From AG-12 sp027319585 (GTDB lineage Bacteria; Chloroflexota; Dormibacteria; Aeolococcales; Bog-877), in the NCBI GenBank assembly GCA_027319585.1, contig DAHVMY010000024.1:1-28103 (forward strand): DNA of 28,103 nucleotides, in the 5' to 3' direction. Positions 14,790 to 22,226 of this stretch are shown in pieces (the stretch's first letter is position 1; each line of letters opens with the position of its first letter). The translations under genes were made by a program, and so were the position numbers. The notes under the pieces are model-generated. The model did not search any database, was not told the DNA's origin, and was given only the letters and a program-made list of their open reading frames with translations.

Positions 14790-17131
14790 GACTCGGCCTC
14801 CTGAATCATCTTCCATAGCCGGTCCGGGCTGGCCGGCATGTCCACGTGATGGATTCCCAAGGGGCTCAGCGCGTCGGCGATCGCATTGATCACCGCCGCC
14901 GAGGATGCGATCGTGCCCGCCTCGCCGATCCCCTTGACCCCCAGCGGGTTGGTCGGGCTCGGGGTCACGGTCCGATCCAGCGTCAGCTCAGGGATCTCGT
15001 TCATGGTCGGAACCAGGTAGTCGGTCAGGGTACCGGTCAGCAGCAGGCCGGACTCCTGGTCGTAGGCGACCTCCTCATATAGCGCCTGGGCCATCCCCTG
15101 CGCGATCCCCCCATGCACCTGGCCCTCCACGATCATGGGGTTGATCACATTCCCGCAGTCGTCCACGGCCACGTATTTGTGCACCTGGACCGCTCCGGTC
15201 TCGCGATCCACCTCCACCACGCAGATGTGGGCGCCGAAGGGCCAGACCCAGTTCGGCGGGTCGAAGTAGCTGACCGCTTCCAGCCCCTGCTCCATCCCCT
15301 CCGGGAGCTTGCCCCCGTAGGCCGCCAGCGCCACCTCCTCGATGGTCTTGTGGGCTGACGGGTCGCCCTTCACCGAGAAGGTTCCCTGTTCGAACACCAG
15401 ATCCTGGGGGGACACCTCGAGCAGGTGACCGGCCAGCTTCTGGGCCTTGTCCCTCACCACCATCGCCGCCTTGTGCAGCGCCATCCCTCCGACCGCCAGG
15501 CTGCGGCTGCCGTAAGTGCCATAGCCGAACGCCGGCCCCTCGGCGGTGTCGCCGTGACGCAGCTCCACCTTCTCCATGGGGATCCCCAGGGTGTTGGCGA
15601 CGATCTGGGAGAAGGTGGTGTCGTGGCCCTGTCCCTGGGCGTGGGTCCCGACGAAGGCAGCCACCGATCCCGAGGGCAGGAACCGGATGTGGGCGGACTC
15701 GACCAAGGCGATCCCCCCCGTGGCTCCGGCGGTCGCCTCGCTGGGGCCGAACCCGCAGATCTCGACCCAGGTGGAGCAGCCGATGCCGATTAGCCGCCCC
15801 TGCTGGCGGCCCGCCGCCTGACGCTGCCGCCAGCCCTGGTAGTCGACCAGCTCCATCGCGCGGTCCAGGGTTCCGTCGTAGTTCCCGGAGTCGTAGACCA
15901 GCCCGAAGTTGTTGGTGAAGGGGAACTCGCGGGCGAAATTGCGCCGCCGCAGCTCCGCCGGGTCCATCCCGATCTCCTGCGCCACCCGGTCGACCATCCG
16001 CTCGCAGAGGTGGGTCCCCTCAGGGCGCCCGGCTCCACGGTAGGGGTCGGTCGGCACCTTGTTGGTCAGCACCCCGATGGTCCGGCCCTGGACCGCCTGC
16101 CAGCGGTAGACCCCTCCCGCCATCAGGCAGGCGCACGCCTGGAAGGCGCCGAAGGTGCCGTGGTAGGCGCCCAGGTCCAGCACCTGGGTCAGCCGCAGCC
16201 CGAGCAGGGTCCCGTCCCTGAGCGCGGCCGCCTCGGCCGTGAACAGCTGTCCCCGGCCGTGGTAGGCGTTGAGGACGCTCTCGGTCCTGGTCTCGATCCA
16301 CCGCACCGGGCGGCCCAGCAGGCGAGCGGCGGCCGGCACCAGGTAATCCTCCGGGTAGGGGCTGATCTTGCTGCCGAAGCCACCGCCGACGTCCTCCGCC
16401 ACCACCCGCACGCGGCTCTCCGGCATCCCCATGGCCCCGGAGATGAAGAGGCGGATGAAGTGCGGGTTCTGGCTGCTCAACCAGATCGTCAGGCGCTCGT
16501 CATACGGGGAGTAGTCGGCCAGGACCCCGCGCGGCTCCATCGGGGTGGGGGCCAGCCGCTGCTGCCAGATCCGTTCGGTGACTGTGACCTCGGCCCGGGC
16601 GAAGGCGGCGTCGATGTCGCCCCCGTCGAAGGTCATGTCCCAGCCGATGTTGTCAGGCCCGCCCACGTGAGCGAGTGGGCTCCCCGGGGCCATGGCGGCC
16701 TCGATGTCCACCACCGCGGGCAGGGGATCGTATTCGACCACCACCTGCTCGGCGGCGTCGGCCGCGAGATACCGGTCGTCGGCGATCACCACCGCGACCG
16801 GCTCTCCCTGGAAGCAGACCTCTTCGGAGGCGATCGGGAATCGCTCGGGGACGTACTTCTTCTCGGGGACGAAGCTCGGGGTCACCGGCATCGCCCCCGC
16901 CAGCTGGCCGTGGAAGTCCTTGGCGGTGAGCACGGCGAGCACCCCCGGTGCCCCCGCCGCCTGGGAGGTGTCGATGCTGACGATCCGGGCGTGGGGGTGG
17001 GGGCTGCGCACCACCGCCATGTGCAGCACCCCGGCGGGCAGGCGATCCTCGATGTAGCGTCCGTGGCCGGTGATGAGTCGGGGATCCTCCCGCCTCTGGA
17101 CGCGGGCTCCGATGAGTTGGCTGACAGCCAT
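14786..17131 (-). CDS. coxL: Molybdenum hydroxylase large subunit, form II CoxL-like
   Basis: The 781-residue catalytic subunit binds the molybdopterin cofactor and hydroxylates the substrate. It begins with the family N-terminus (IGARVQRREDPRLITGHGRYIED). It carries EDVGGGFGSK near 247-255 and the active-site loop PYRGAGR at 363-369. The conserved catalytic glutamate is in KGIGEAGT at Glu737. True aerobic CO dehydrogenases (form I) have AYxCSFR with a copper-binding Cys in this loop; here there is no Cys, so it belongs to form II. Members of form II include CO dehydrogenase homologues whose substrate is often unknown and may be an aldehyde, purine or other heterocycle. A Shine-Dalgarno-like GGAGGGTAGGAG precedes the ATG. 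Confidence 0.93.
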   Translation of the reverse strand: MAVSQLIGARVQRREDPRLITGHGRYIEDRLPAGVLHMAVVRSPHPHARIVSIDTSQAAGAPGVLAVLTAKDFHGQLAGAMPVTPSFVPEKKYVPERFPIASEEVCFQGEPVAVVIADDRYLAADAAEQVVVEYDPLPAVVDIEAAMAPGSPLAHVGGPDNIGWDMTFDGGDIDAAFARAEVTVTERIWQQRLAPTPMEPRGVLADYSPYDERLTIWLSSQNPHFIRLFISGAMGMPESRVRVVAEDVGGGFGSKISPYPEDYLVPAAARLLGRPVRWIETRTESVLNAYHGRGQLFTAEAAALRDGTLLGLRLTQVLDLGAYHGTFGAFQACACLMAGGVYRWQAVQGRTIGVLTNKVPTDPYRGAGRPEGTHLCERMVDRVAQEIGMDPAELRRRNFAREFPFTNNFGLVYDSGNYDGTLDRAMELVDYQGWRQRQAAGRQQGRLIGIGCSTWVEICGFGPSEATAGATGGIALVESAHIRFLPSGSVAAFVGTHAQGQGHDTTFSQIVANTLGIPMEKVELRHGDTAEGPAFGYGTYGSRSLAVGGMALHKAAMVVRDKAQKLAGHLLEVSPQDLVFEQGTFSVKGDPSAHKTIEEVALAAYGGKLPEGMEQGLEAVSYFDPPNWVWPFGAHICVVEVDRETGAVQVHKYVAVDDCGNVINPMIVEGQVHGGIAQGMAQALYEEVAYDQESGLLLTGTLTDYLVPTMNEIPELTLDRTVTPSPTNPLGVKGIGEAGTIASSAAVINAIADALSPLGIHHVDMPASPDRLWKMIQEAES

Positions 17132-17134
17132 CTC

Positions 17135-17635
17135 CTACCCTCCCATCGGGGCCGGCGCGCCGGCCCCCTCACGGATCGCCGCCGCCGCCCGGTGGACGGC
17201 GCGACGGATGTTGACGTACCCGGTGCAGCGGCAGAGGTTGCCCTCCAGCCCGCGCCCGATCTCATCGTCGGTCGGATCCGGGTTCTCGGCCAGCAGGGCG
17301 CTGGCGGCCATGATGAAGCCGGGTGTGCAGAAGCCACATTGGAGCCCGTGCTCCTCCCAGAACGCGGTCTGGAGCGGGTGCATCCCGCCGGGCGGGGCCA
17401 GCCCCTCGATGGTGGTGATGGCCATCCCCTCCGCCTGCACCGCCAGCATCGAGCACGACTTCACCGGCTGGCCGTCGCACAGGACCGTGCAGGCGCCGCA
17501 CTGGCTGGTGTCGCAGCCCACGTGGGTACCGGTGAGGCCGCAGCGCTCCCTGAGGTAGTGCACCAGGAGCAGTCGCGGCTCTACCTCATCCTCCCGGGCG
17601 GCGCCGTTGACCGTCAGCCTCAGTGTCTGGGCCAT
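17135..17635 (-). CDS. coxS: Molybdenum hydroxylase [2Fe-2S] (small) subunit, CoxS-like
   Basis: The 166-residue iron-sulfur subunit has the plant-ferredoxin-type cluster ligands Cys41, Cys46, Cys49 and Cys61. The second cluster's ligands are Cys100, Cys103, Cys135 and Cys137 (CGFCTPG and CRCTGY). It relays electrons from the molybdenum centre to FAD. The ATG at 17635 is preferred over a TTG two codons earlier because GGAGG lies 6 nt upstream. It is the first gene of the coxS-coxL-coxM operon. No CoxD/E/F/G or XdhC-like maturation gene is next to it within the window. Confidence 0.95.
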   Translation of the reverse strand: MAQTLRLTVNGAAREDEVEPRLLLVHYLRERCGLTGTHVGCDTSQCGACTVLCDGQPVKSCSMLAVQAEGMAITTIEGLAPPGGMHPLQTAFWEEHGLQCGFCTPGFIMAASALLAENPDPTDDEIGRGLEGNLCRCTGYVNIRRAVHRAAAAIREGAGAPAPMGG

Positions 17636-17699
17636 ACTCAACCTCCATCACCGACCTCTGGCGCTGCGATCGGGTGATTCCCGGCGTCTCCGGCCCCGG

Positions 17700-17725
17700 G
17701 CTGCGCATCCCTCCTTGTGCGCAGC
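17700..17725 (-). promoter_or_regulatory. Hairpin in the cox 5' leader
   Basis: GCTGCGCA and TGCGCAGC pair as a perfect 8-bp stem. On the minus strand the 10-nt loop reads CAAGGAGGGA, a Shine-Dalgarno-like core. It sits about 65 bases before the coxS start. A 40-codon frame starts at the ATG at 17708 and ends at 17586, overlapping the start of coxS in another frame. It may be a leader regulatory structure; function is unproven. Confidence 0.4.
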
Positions 17726-17761
17726 GCTCCTCGTCCCCCGGTGCAGCGTGCTGCCGAAGCG

Positions 17762-17790
17762 AGTATGGCCCGATCCGGGGACGATCGCAA
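17762..17790 (-). promoter_or_regulatory. Candidate cox promoter TTGCGA-N17-CATACT
   Basis: On the minus strand the -35 is 17790-17785 and the -10 is 17767-17762, with a 17-nt spacer. Transcription would start near 17755, leaving a leader of about 120 nt before coxS, much longer than the leaderless promoters seen elsewhere in the window. Confidence 0.5.
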
Positions 17791-17863
17791 GGGCTGCGCC
17801 GCGGCGGCCAGGGTCGGGCCATGCGCGCTCGGCTCTCTCTCCGCAGAGCCGGCCCGTGGCCCG

Positions 17864-19090
17864 CTATTTGGCGATCTCCTCCAGCGCCCGCCCCCGCCCG
17901 GGTGCGGAGGGCCGCTGGGGCAGTGCTCCGAGATGACGTCGGCCCCCGGCCAGGACCACCGCCCCCATCGCCACCGCCACCGCGCCCACCAGGAAGGGCA
18001 CCCGGGCGCCGACCACCACCGCCAGTTCCCCGGCCAGCCAGGGCGCGACCGCGCCCCCGATCCAGCGGACAAAGTTGTATCCCGCCGAGGCCACCGGCCG
18101 CTCGGCCCGGCTGACGGTCATGGCGGCCTGGGTGACCAGGGTGTTGTTGATACCCAACACCGCCCCTGAGGCGATCACCGCGATGATGATCCCCACCCGG
18201 GGCACGAAGGCCATCCCCAACAAGAGCACGGCCAGCGATCCCAGCACCCCGTAGAGGGGGATGACGGTCCCCAACGCCCGCTCCAAGCGGGGTGCCACGA
18301 AGACCGCGGTGAGCGCCAGCAGGACGCCCCAGCCGAAGTAGATCAGCCCCAAAACGTGCACGCTCTGATGGATCACGAACGGCGTGTAGGCCAAGATGGT
18401 GAAGAACCCGAAGTTGTAGAAGAGTGCCATCACCGCGATGGTCCGCAGTCCGGGATCCCGCACCGCCCGCAGTGGGTCCAAAAAGCCGGTGCGCCGTGCC
18501 GGCTTGGGGACCGGTCCTAGCAGCGTGGCGACCAGGATGAATCCGATCGCCATCAGCGTCGCCGTCCCGAAGAACGGCCCGCGCCAGCTGATCCCTCCCA
18601 GCAGCCCACCCACCAGAGGACCCATGGAGATCCCCAGGCCGAGCGCCGACTCGTACAGGATGATCGCCCCGGGGACTCCGCCGGTCGCAGATCCCACGAT
18701 CACGGCGAGGGCGGTGGCGATGAAGAGCGCATTGCCCAGCCCCCATCCCGCGCGCATCCCCACCAGCTCTCCGACGCTGCCGGAGGAGCCCGAGAGGCTG
18801 GCGAAGACCACGATAACCAGCAGCCCCGCGAGCAGGGTGACGCGCGGTCCGAGCCGGCTCGAGACCACCCCCGTCACCAGCATCATCACCGCCGTCACTG
18901 CGAAGTAGCTGGTGAACAGGAGCTCAACCTGGCTGGGGCTGGCCCGCAGCCCGCGCGCGATCGCGGGCAGGATGGGGTCCACCAGGCCGATTCCCATGAA
19001 TCCGACCACGCAGGCGAAGGCGACCGCCCACACCGCCTTGGGCTGGCGGAAGAACTCCCGCATGGTCGAGGATCCGGAGGGCTCAGCCAT
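17864..19090 (-). CDS. MFS transporter, DHA1-type exporter
   Basis: The 408-residue protein has twelve hydrophobic helices. The first is AVAFACVVGFMGIGLVDPIL, and the antiporter signature (motif C) is in LYESALGLGISMGPLVGGLLGG in helix 5. A central cytoplasmic loop (GPVPKPARRTGFLDPLRAV) separates the two halves. Motif C is typical of drug/H+ antiporters such as the DHA1 group. The ATG at 19090 overlaps the end of the MarR gene (ATGGCTGA), so both are made from one mRNA. Regulation by the MarR protein and substrate-induced export are the likely logic; the substrate is unknown. Confidence 0.9.
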   Translation of the reverse strand: MAEPSGSSTMREFFRQPKAVWAVAFACVVGFMGIGLVDPILPAIARGLRASPSQVELLFTSYFAVTAVMMLVTGVVSSRLGPRVTLLAGLLVIVVFASLSGSSGSVGELVGMRAGWGLGNALFIATALAVIVGSATGGVPGAIILYESALGLGISMGPLVGGLLGGISWRGPFFGTATLMAIGFILVATLLGPVPKPARRTGFLDPLRAVRDPGLRTIAVMALFYNFGFFTILAYTPFVIHQSVHVLGLIYFGWGVLLALTAVFVAPRLERALGTVIPLYGVLGSLAVLLLGMAFVPRVGIIIAVIASGAVLGINNTLVTQAAMTVSRAERPVASAGYNFVRWIGGAVAPWLAGELAVVVGARVPFLVGAVAVAMGAVVLAGGRRHLGALPQRPSAPGRGRALEEIAK

Positions 19091-19565
19091 CGCGCTCCAA
19101 AGTGGCGCCGCCCGTCCACTCCCGGGCAAGGCGCTCCAGCGCCGGGAGCGCCAGCCCCAGCGCGCGGCGCTCATCCTCGCTGAGCGCCTGCAGGCGGTTC
19201 CTGAGCAGCTCCCTCCTGGTGGCGGAAATTCTGGCCAGCGTCCGCTTGCCATCCGGGGTCAGCTCCACCAGCACCGAGCGGCGGTCGCTCGGATCCGGGC
19301 GCCGGCTGACCAGGCCGGCCCGTTCCAGCCGCCCGACCATGACCGTGACAGATGGTCCGGTGATCCAGCTGGCCCGCGCCAGCTGGGAGATCCGGGCGGC
19401 ACCGGGGCGGAGCGCGGCCATGAGCTGGGCCTGGCTGACCGAGACCGTGCCCGCCAGCTCCCGGCGCCAGGCGACGGTGACCGCGGTGAGCAACGGACCG
19501 AGTTGATCCACCAGCCGCTCGGTCTCGGCCTGGACGGGAGCCGCGGGTGGGGTCCGGTCTGGCAT
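19083..19565 (-). CDS. MarR-family transcriptional regulator
   Basis: The 160-residue protein is a typical MarR dimer subunit: N-terminal helix, a winged helix-turn-helix (about 50-105, ISQLARASWITGPSVTVMVGRLERAGLVSRR), the wing with PSDRRSVLVELTPDGK, and C-terminal dimerisation helices. MarR proteins bind palindromes and release them on binding phenolic compounds or other ligands. The ATG at 19565 lies 8 nt from a TATATT -10, and a perfect 17-bp palindrome overlaps that -10. Autorepression together with the MFS gene is therefore strongly suggested. Confidence 0.92.
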   Translation of the reverse strand: MPDRTPPAAPVQAETERLVDQLGPLLTAVTVAWRRELAGTVSVSQAQLMAALRPGAARISQLARASWITGPSVTVMVGRLERAGLVSRRPDPSDRRSVLVELTPDGKRTLARISATRRELLRNRLQALSEDERRALGLALPALERLAREWTGGATLERDG

Positions 19566-19573
19566 CGGGGAAC

Positions 19574-19579
19574 AATATA
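19574..19579 (-). promoter_or_regulatory. -10 element TATATT, leaderless promoter of marR
   Basis: The hexamer (minus strand) is followed by 8 nt and the ATG at 19565. It overlaps the first three bases of the palindromic operator. Confidence 0.65.
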
Positions 19580-19593
19580 GCTAGGCTAGCTAT
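19577..19593. promoter_or_regulatory. Perfect 17-bp palindrome, MarR operator candidate
   Basis: ATAGCTAG-G-CTAGCTAT is a perfect dyad about a single central base. Its size and AT-rich character suit a MarR dimer. It covers the end of the -10 and the spacer, so binding would exclude RNA polymerase. Confidence 0.75.
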
Positions 19594-19610
19594 CTATATG
19601 CAGCCGCGGC

Positions 19611-20276
19611 TCAGCCCCCGCGCCTCCCGCGTTCCCTGTCGTCAGCCTCGACCCGGGCCATGGCTGCGGTCGCGATCAGCTCGGCGCAGGCCTCCAGCGA
19701 GATGGCGGTGGCGTCGAGGACCAGGTGGTAGAGCGCGGGATCCCGGACGTCCACGTGGTAGAAGTGCTGCAGGTAGTGGCGGCGGGCGGCATCGGTCTCC
19801 TTCTGGGCGCGCTGAGCGGTCCTCTCGTCGAGGCCGGCCCGCTCCACGGCGAGCCGGATCCGCTGCTGCTGTGGGCCATCCAGACGGGCGTGCAGAGCGC
19901 CCGGATGCCCCCTGAGCACCATCGAGCCCCCGCGTCCCAGGATCACCACCCCGCGCGCCGCGGCGCGACGGATGACCGACTCGGTGTGATCCAGATACTC
20001 CCGCTCGCTGCGCCAGGGCTCCAACGGATCCGGCACCCCGAGCCAGGCCGAGCCCAGCGGGGAGAAGAAGCCGATCCACTGGCCCAGTCCGTGCGCCGGG
20101 TGGCTCTCCTGATAGGCGATGTCCTCAAAGGATGCCATCACCTCCCGGGCCACCGTGGCAGGGATGGCGCGGTCCAGAAAGGCCAGGCCGAGGCGCTCGG
20201 CCACCGCTCGGCCCACCAGTTCCCCGCCGGTTCCGTAGGCGGAGGAGATCGTGATCACCGGTTGGATCCGGTCCAC
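19611..20276 (-). CDS. Cytidylate kinase-like family protein
   Basis: The 221-residue protein begins VITISSAYGTGGELVGRAVAERLG, a P-loop variant (G-x-x-G-x-G-G) characteristic of the Cytidylate_kin2 family. LGLAFLDRAIPATVA, the VVILGRGGSMVL strand and a RxxxERAGLDERTAQR lid-like segment follow. True CMP kinase uses the related GPSGSGKG loop, so the substrate here may differ; these proteins are often annotated only as cytidylate kinase-like. The GTG start at 20276 is preceded by GGAGAAGGG and a possible CATACT -10 at 20307-20312. The upstream HAD gene ends 71 bases away, so it may be partly independent of the long operon. Confidence 0.8.
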   Translation of the reverse strand: MDRIQPVITISSAYGTGGELVGRAVAERLGLAFLDRAIPATVAREVMASFEDIAYQESHPAHGLGQWIGFFSPLGSAWLGVPDPLEPWRSEREYLDHTESVIRRAAARGVVILGRGGSMVLRGHPGALHARLDGPQQQRIRLAVERAGLDERTAQRAQKETDAARRHYLQHFYHVDVRDPALYHLVLDATAISLEACAELIATAAMARVEADDRERGRRGG

Positions 20277-20347
20277 CCCTTCTCCGAGTGCTGGATTCGC
20301 AGCCCCAGTATGCGACCACTGGCGGCGGGAGCTGGTGCCCTCTTGGG

Positions 20348-21043
20348 TCAGTCGAGCCAGGCGAGCAGCTCGGTCAGGGTCCCGATCTCCGCTCCCTGCC
20401 AGACCGAATCGGGGTCGAACTGGAGGTGCGCCTCGGGATTGCCGGGGTGGTGGACGATGCGCAGCGCCTTCACCCCGCAGGCCTCGGCGCCGCTCAGCTC
20501 GTGGCTGCCGCCATCACCGACGTAGAGCGCCTCATCCGGTCGCAGGCTGAGGCCGGCCAGCGCCTTGTGATAGAGCTCGGGAGCCGGCTTGCGCCGCCGC
20601 TCGGTCCACGAGAACAGGGCAAGCTCAACGGGCGCGGCCCAGCCCAAAGTGGGCCAGAGCTGAGGGGTTTCGGACGACGAGTCGCTGATCACCCCCACGC
20701 GCAGGCCTCGACTTCGCAGCGTCGACAGGATCGAGGGCGTCTCCTCCCGCGGCTGGCTGAGCACCGCGCGGAACTGCTCCACCCGCAACCTCGCGGCCCG
20801 GTCGAGGGCGGCCGGCCCCGGGTGGTGGCCCACCCGTCGGCAGAGCTCCAGCAGCATCTGGGGCAGATCCCCGAGCGCGGCCGTCGCCCGCTCGGTGTAA
20901 CTGCGCTCCATCAGCGCTTGGAACGGCTCGAGGGGTGCCCCCAAGGCGAGCGCCAGCTCGGTCGTGCGCTGCCTGGCCTGATCGGTGTCCCAGCCGTCTA
21001 TGAGCGTGCCGTAGAGGTCGAAGATGACTCCTCGATACGGCAC
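20348..21043 (-). CDS. HAD-superfamily hydrolase (subfamily IA)
   Basis: The 231-residue protein has motif I FDLYGTLID (nucleophile Asp9), motif II VISDSSS, motif III Lys in RRRKPAPELY and motif IV YVGDGGSHE, with a helical cap at about 20-90. The residue two after the nucleophile is Tyr11 in place of the phosphatase acid/base Asp, as in the DxYGT motif of haloacid dehalogenases, though the rest looks phosphatase-like. The GTG start lies 7 nt from a TAGAAT hexamer that overlaps the stop codon of the preceding moaB-like gene. It therefore may have its own leaderless transcript as well as reading through from upstream. Confidence 0.87.
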   Translation of the reverse strand: MPYRGVIFDLYGTLIDGWDTDQARQRTTELALALGAPLEPFQALMERSYTERATAALGDLPQMLLELCRRVGHHPGPAALDRAARLRVEQFRAVLSQPREETPSILSTLRSRGLRVGVISDSSSETPQLWPTLGWAAPVELALFSWTERRRKPAPELYHKALAGLSLRPDEALYVGDGGSHELSGAEACGVKALRIVHHPGNPEAHLQFDPDSVWQGAEIGTLTELLAWLD

Positions 21044-21050
21044 ATGAGCA

Positions 21051-21056
21051 ATTCTA
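21051..21056 (-). promoter_or_regulatory. -10 element TAGAAT, internal leaderless promoter
   Basis: The first three bases of TAGAAT are the TAG stop of the moaB-like gene. Seven nt later comes the GTG of the HAD gene at 21043. An internal operon promoter is likely. Confidence 0.5.
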
Positions 21057-21623
21057 GCCGGCGCCCCCCGCGCTTCCGGTTCCCCGATGGCCCGCCTCCG
21101 TGCTCGCCTGGGGCAGCCCCGCGATCATCTCCAGGGCGTGAGGGAGCGCCGCCCACACCGCCTCCAGGCTCTCCTGGGTCGCCTTCAGCGCTCCCGGCAG
21201 CGCCATCACCAGGGTGGCCCCCACCACCACCGCCACCTGGCGGGAGAGGATCGCGTGCGGGGTGTGACTGACGCCGGCTCGCCGCATGGCCTCGCCGAAC
21301 CCGGGGACGGAGTAATCGGCGACGGCCAGGAGCGCCTCGGGGGTGCGGTCGCGCGGGTGCAGCCCGGTCCCGCCGGTGCAGACGATCAGGGCCGGGCTCA
21401 GCCGCAGGACGGTGCGCCTGATCCAGCGTGAGATCTGGTCCGGCTCGTCGGGCAGGATCGCGCGCACGACCACCTCCGCGGGCAGGTCAGGCAGCCGTTG
21501 CGCCAACCAGTCTCCGCTGCGATCCTCGCGCTGTCCCCGCGACCCCAGATCGCTCACGGTGAGCACGGCCGCGGCCCACGCGGCCGAGACCTGGGGCGGC
21601 TCGCAGCGATCGTCCTGGCTCAC
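21054..21623 (-). CDS. moaB: MoaB/MogA-family molybdenum cofactor protein
   Basis: MoaB/MogA proteins activate molybdopterin by adenylylation before molybdenum insertion. The 189-residue protein has the family core: AAVLTVSDLGSRGQREDRSG, LIVCTGGTGLHPRDRTPEAL (the MPT-binding loop), and a late LPGALKATQESLEAVWAALPHALEMIAG. It carries a C-terminal Gly/Ser-rich tail. MoaB and MogA are hard to separate by sequence; the symbol is given for the group. The GTG start overlaps the stop of the dCMP deaminase gene (GTGA). With moaC it would supply the cofactor for the Cox-type hydroxylase. Confidence 0.88.
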   Translation of the reverse strand: MSQDDRCEPPQVSAAWAAAVLTVSDLGSRGQREDRSGDWLAQRLPDLPAEVVVRAILPDEPDQISRWIRRTVLRLSPALIVCTGGTGLHPRDRTPEALLAVADYSVPGFGEAMRRAGVSHTPHAILSRQVAVVVGATLVMALPGALKATQESLEAVWAALPHALEMIAGLPQASTEAGHRGTGSAGGAG

Positions 21624-22216
21624 GCCGGCGCCTCCAGCTTCAGGTCGGCGAGCAGCGGGTTGAGAGCGGCCACGGGCACCTCCACCTGAGAGAACTCCAA
21701 AAAGCGCGACCTGAGAGCCGCGTACTGGGTGTTGAGGGCGCCCTGGTCCTCGCCGTCACCGGCCGACCACTCGGTCATATAGTGCACCGCCACGATTCCA
21801 GCCTGCAGCGCCTCCTTCAGGCACCCGAAGCACGGGCGCATGGTCGTGTGCAGAGTCGCCCCCAGCGTGGACTGCCCGAACCGGGCTGCCGCCAAGAGCG
21901 CGTTCTGCTCCGCATGGACGCAGACGCAGAGGTCGTAGCCACGGCCCTCGGGGTAGAGTTCGGTCTGGCGGTGCAGGCAGCGGTGGCAGCCGCCCTCGGT
22001 GCAGTTGGGCATGCCGATCGGGGTGCCGTTGTAGCCGGTGCTGAGGACGCGGTCGTCGCGGACCACCACCGCGCCGACCCGGCGCCCCAGGCAGTCGGCT
22101 CGCGTACGCGCCGCCAGCGCCAGCAGCATGAAGTACTCCTGCTTGCTGGGCCGGGCCGGGCTTGTGGTCACGACCGCCGCCTCATTGGATAGCTCGCCAT
22201 CTCCTGAGTTTGACAC
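21620..22216 (-). CDS. dCMP deaminase-family protein (ComEB-like)
   Basis: The 198-residue zinc enzyme carries VHAEQNALL with His101 and Glu103, and PCFGC with Cys129 and Cys132, the complete cytidine-deaminase-fold zinc site. A further Cys/His cluster (NCTEGGCHRCLH, about 71-82) matches the second zinc site of dCMP deaminases, and GYNGTPIGMPNC is the family substrate loop. It probably converts dCMP to dUMP for thymidylate synthesis. An extension of about 45 residues follows the core. The GTG at 22216 is 10 bases after the preceding stop; a shorter form starting near residue 24 is possible. It is part of the pckA operon. Confidence 0.9.
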   Translation of the reverse strand: MSNSGDGELSNEAAVVTTSPARPSKQEYFMLLALAARTRADCLGRRVGAVVVRDDRVLSTGYNGTPIGMPNCTEGGCHRCLHRQTELYPEGRGYDLCVCVHAEQNALLAAARFGQSTLGATLHTTMRPCFGCLKEALQAGIVAVHYMTEWSAGDGEDQGALNTQYAALRSRFLEFSQVEVPVAALNPLLADLKLEAPA

Positions 22217-22226
22217 GGGATGGCGA

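Noticed and set aside
14786..17131. True (form I) CO dehydrogenase large subunit
   Set aside because: The active-site loop is PYRGAGR and lacks the Cys of AYxCSFR. The gene order S-L-M also fits form II.
16010..17677. Plus-strand open frame of 555 codons opposite coxL and coxS
   Set aside because: It mirrors the third-position GC of the real genes and contains no recognisable domain.
17586..18746. 386-codon minus-strand frame across the 3' part of the MFS gene and the cox leader
   Set aside because: It is out of frame with the MFS protein and composed of Gly/Arg-rich shadow sequence. Only its last 40 codons, in the leader, are discussed as a possible leader frame.
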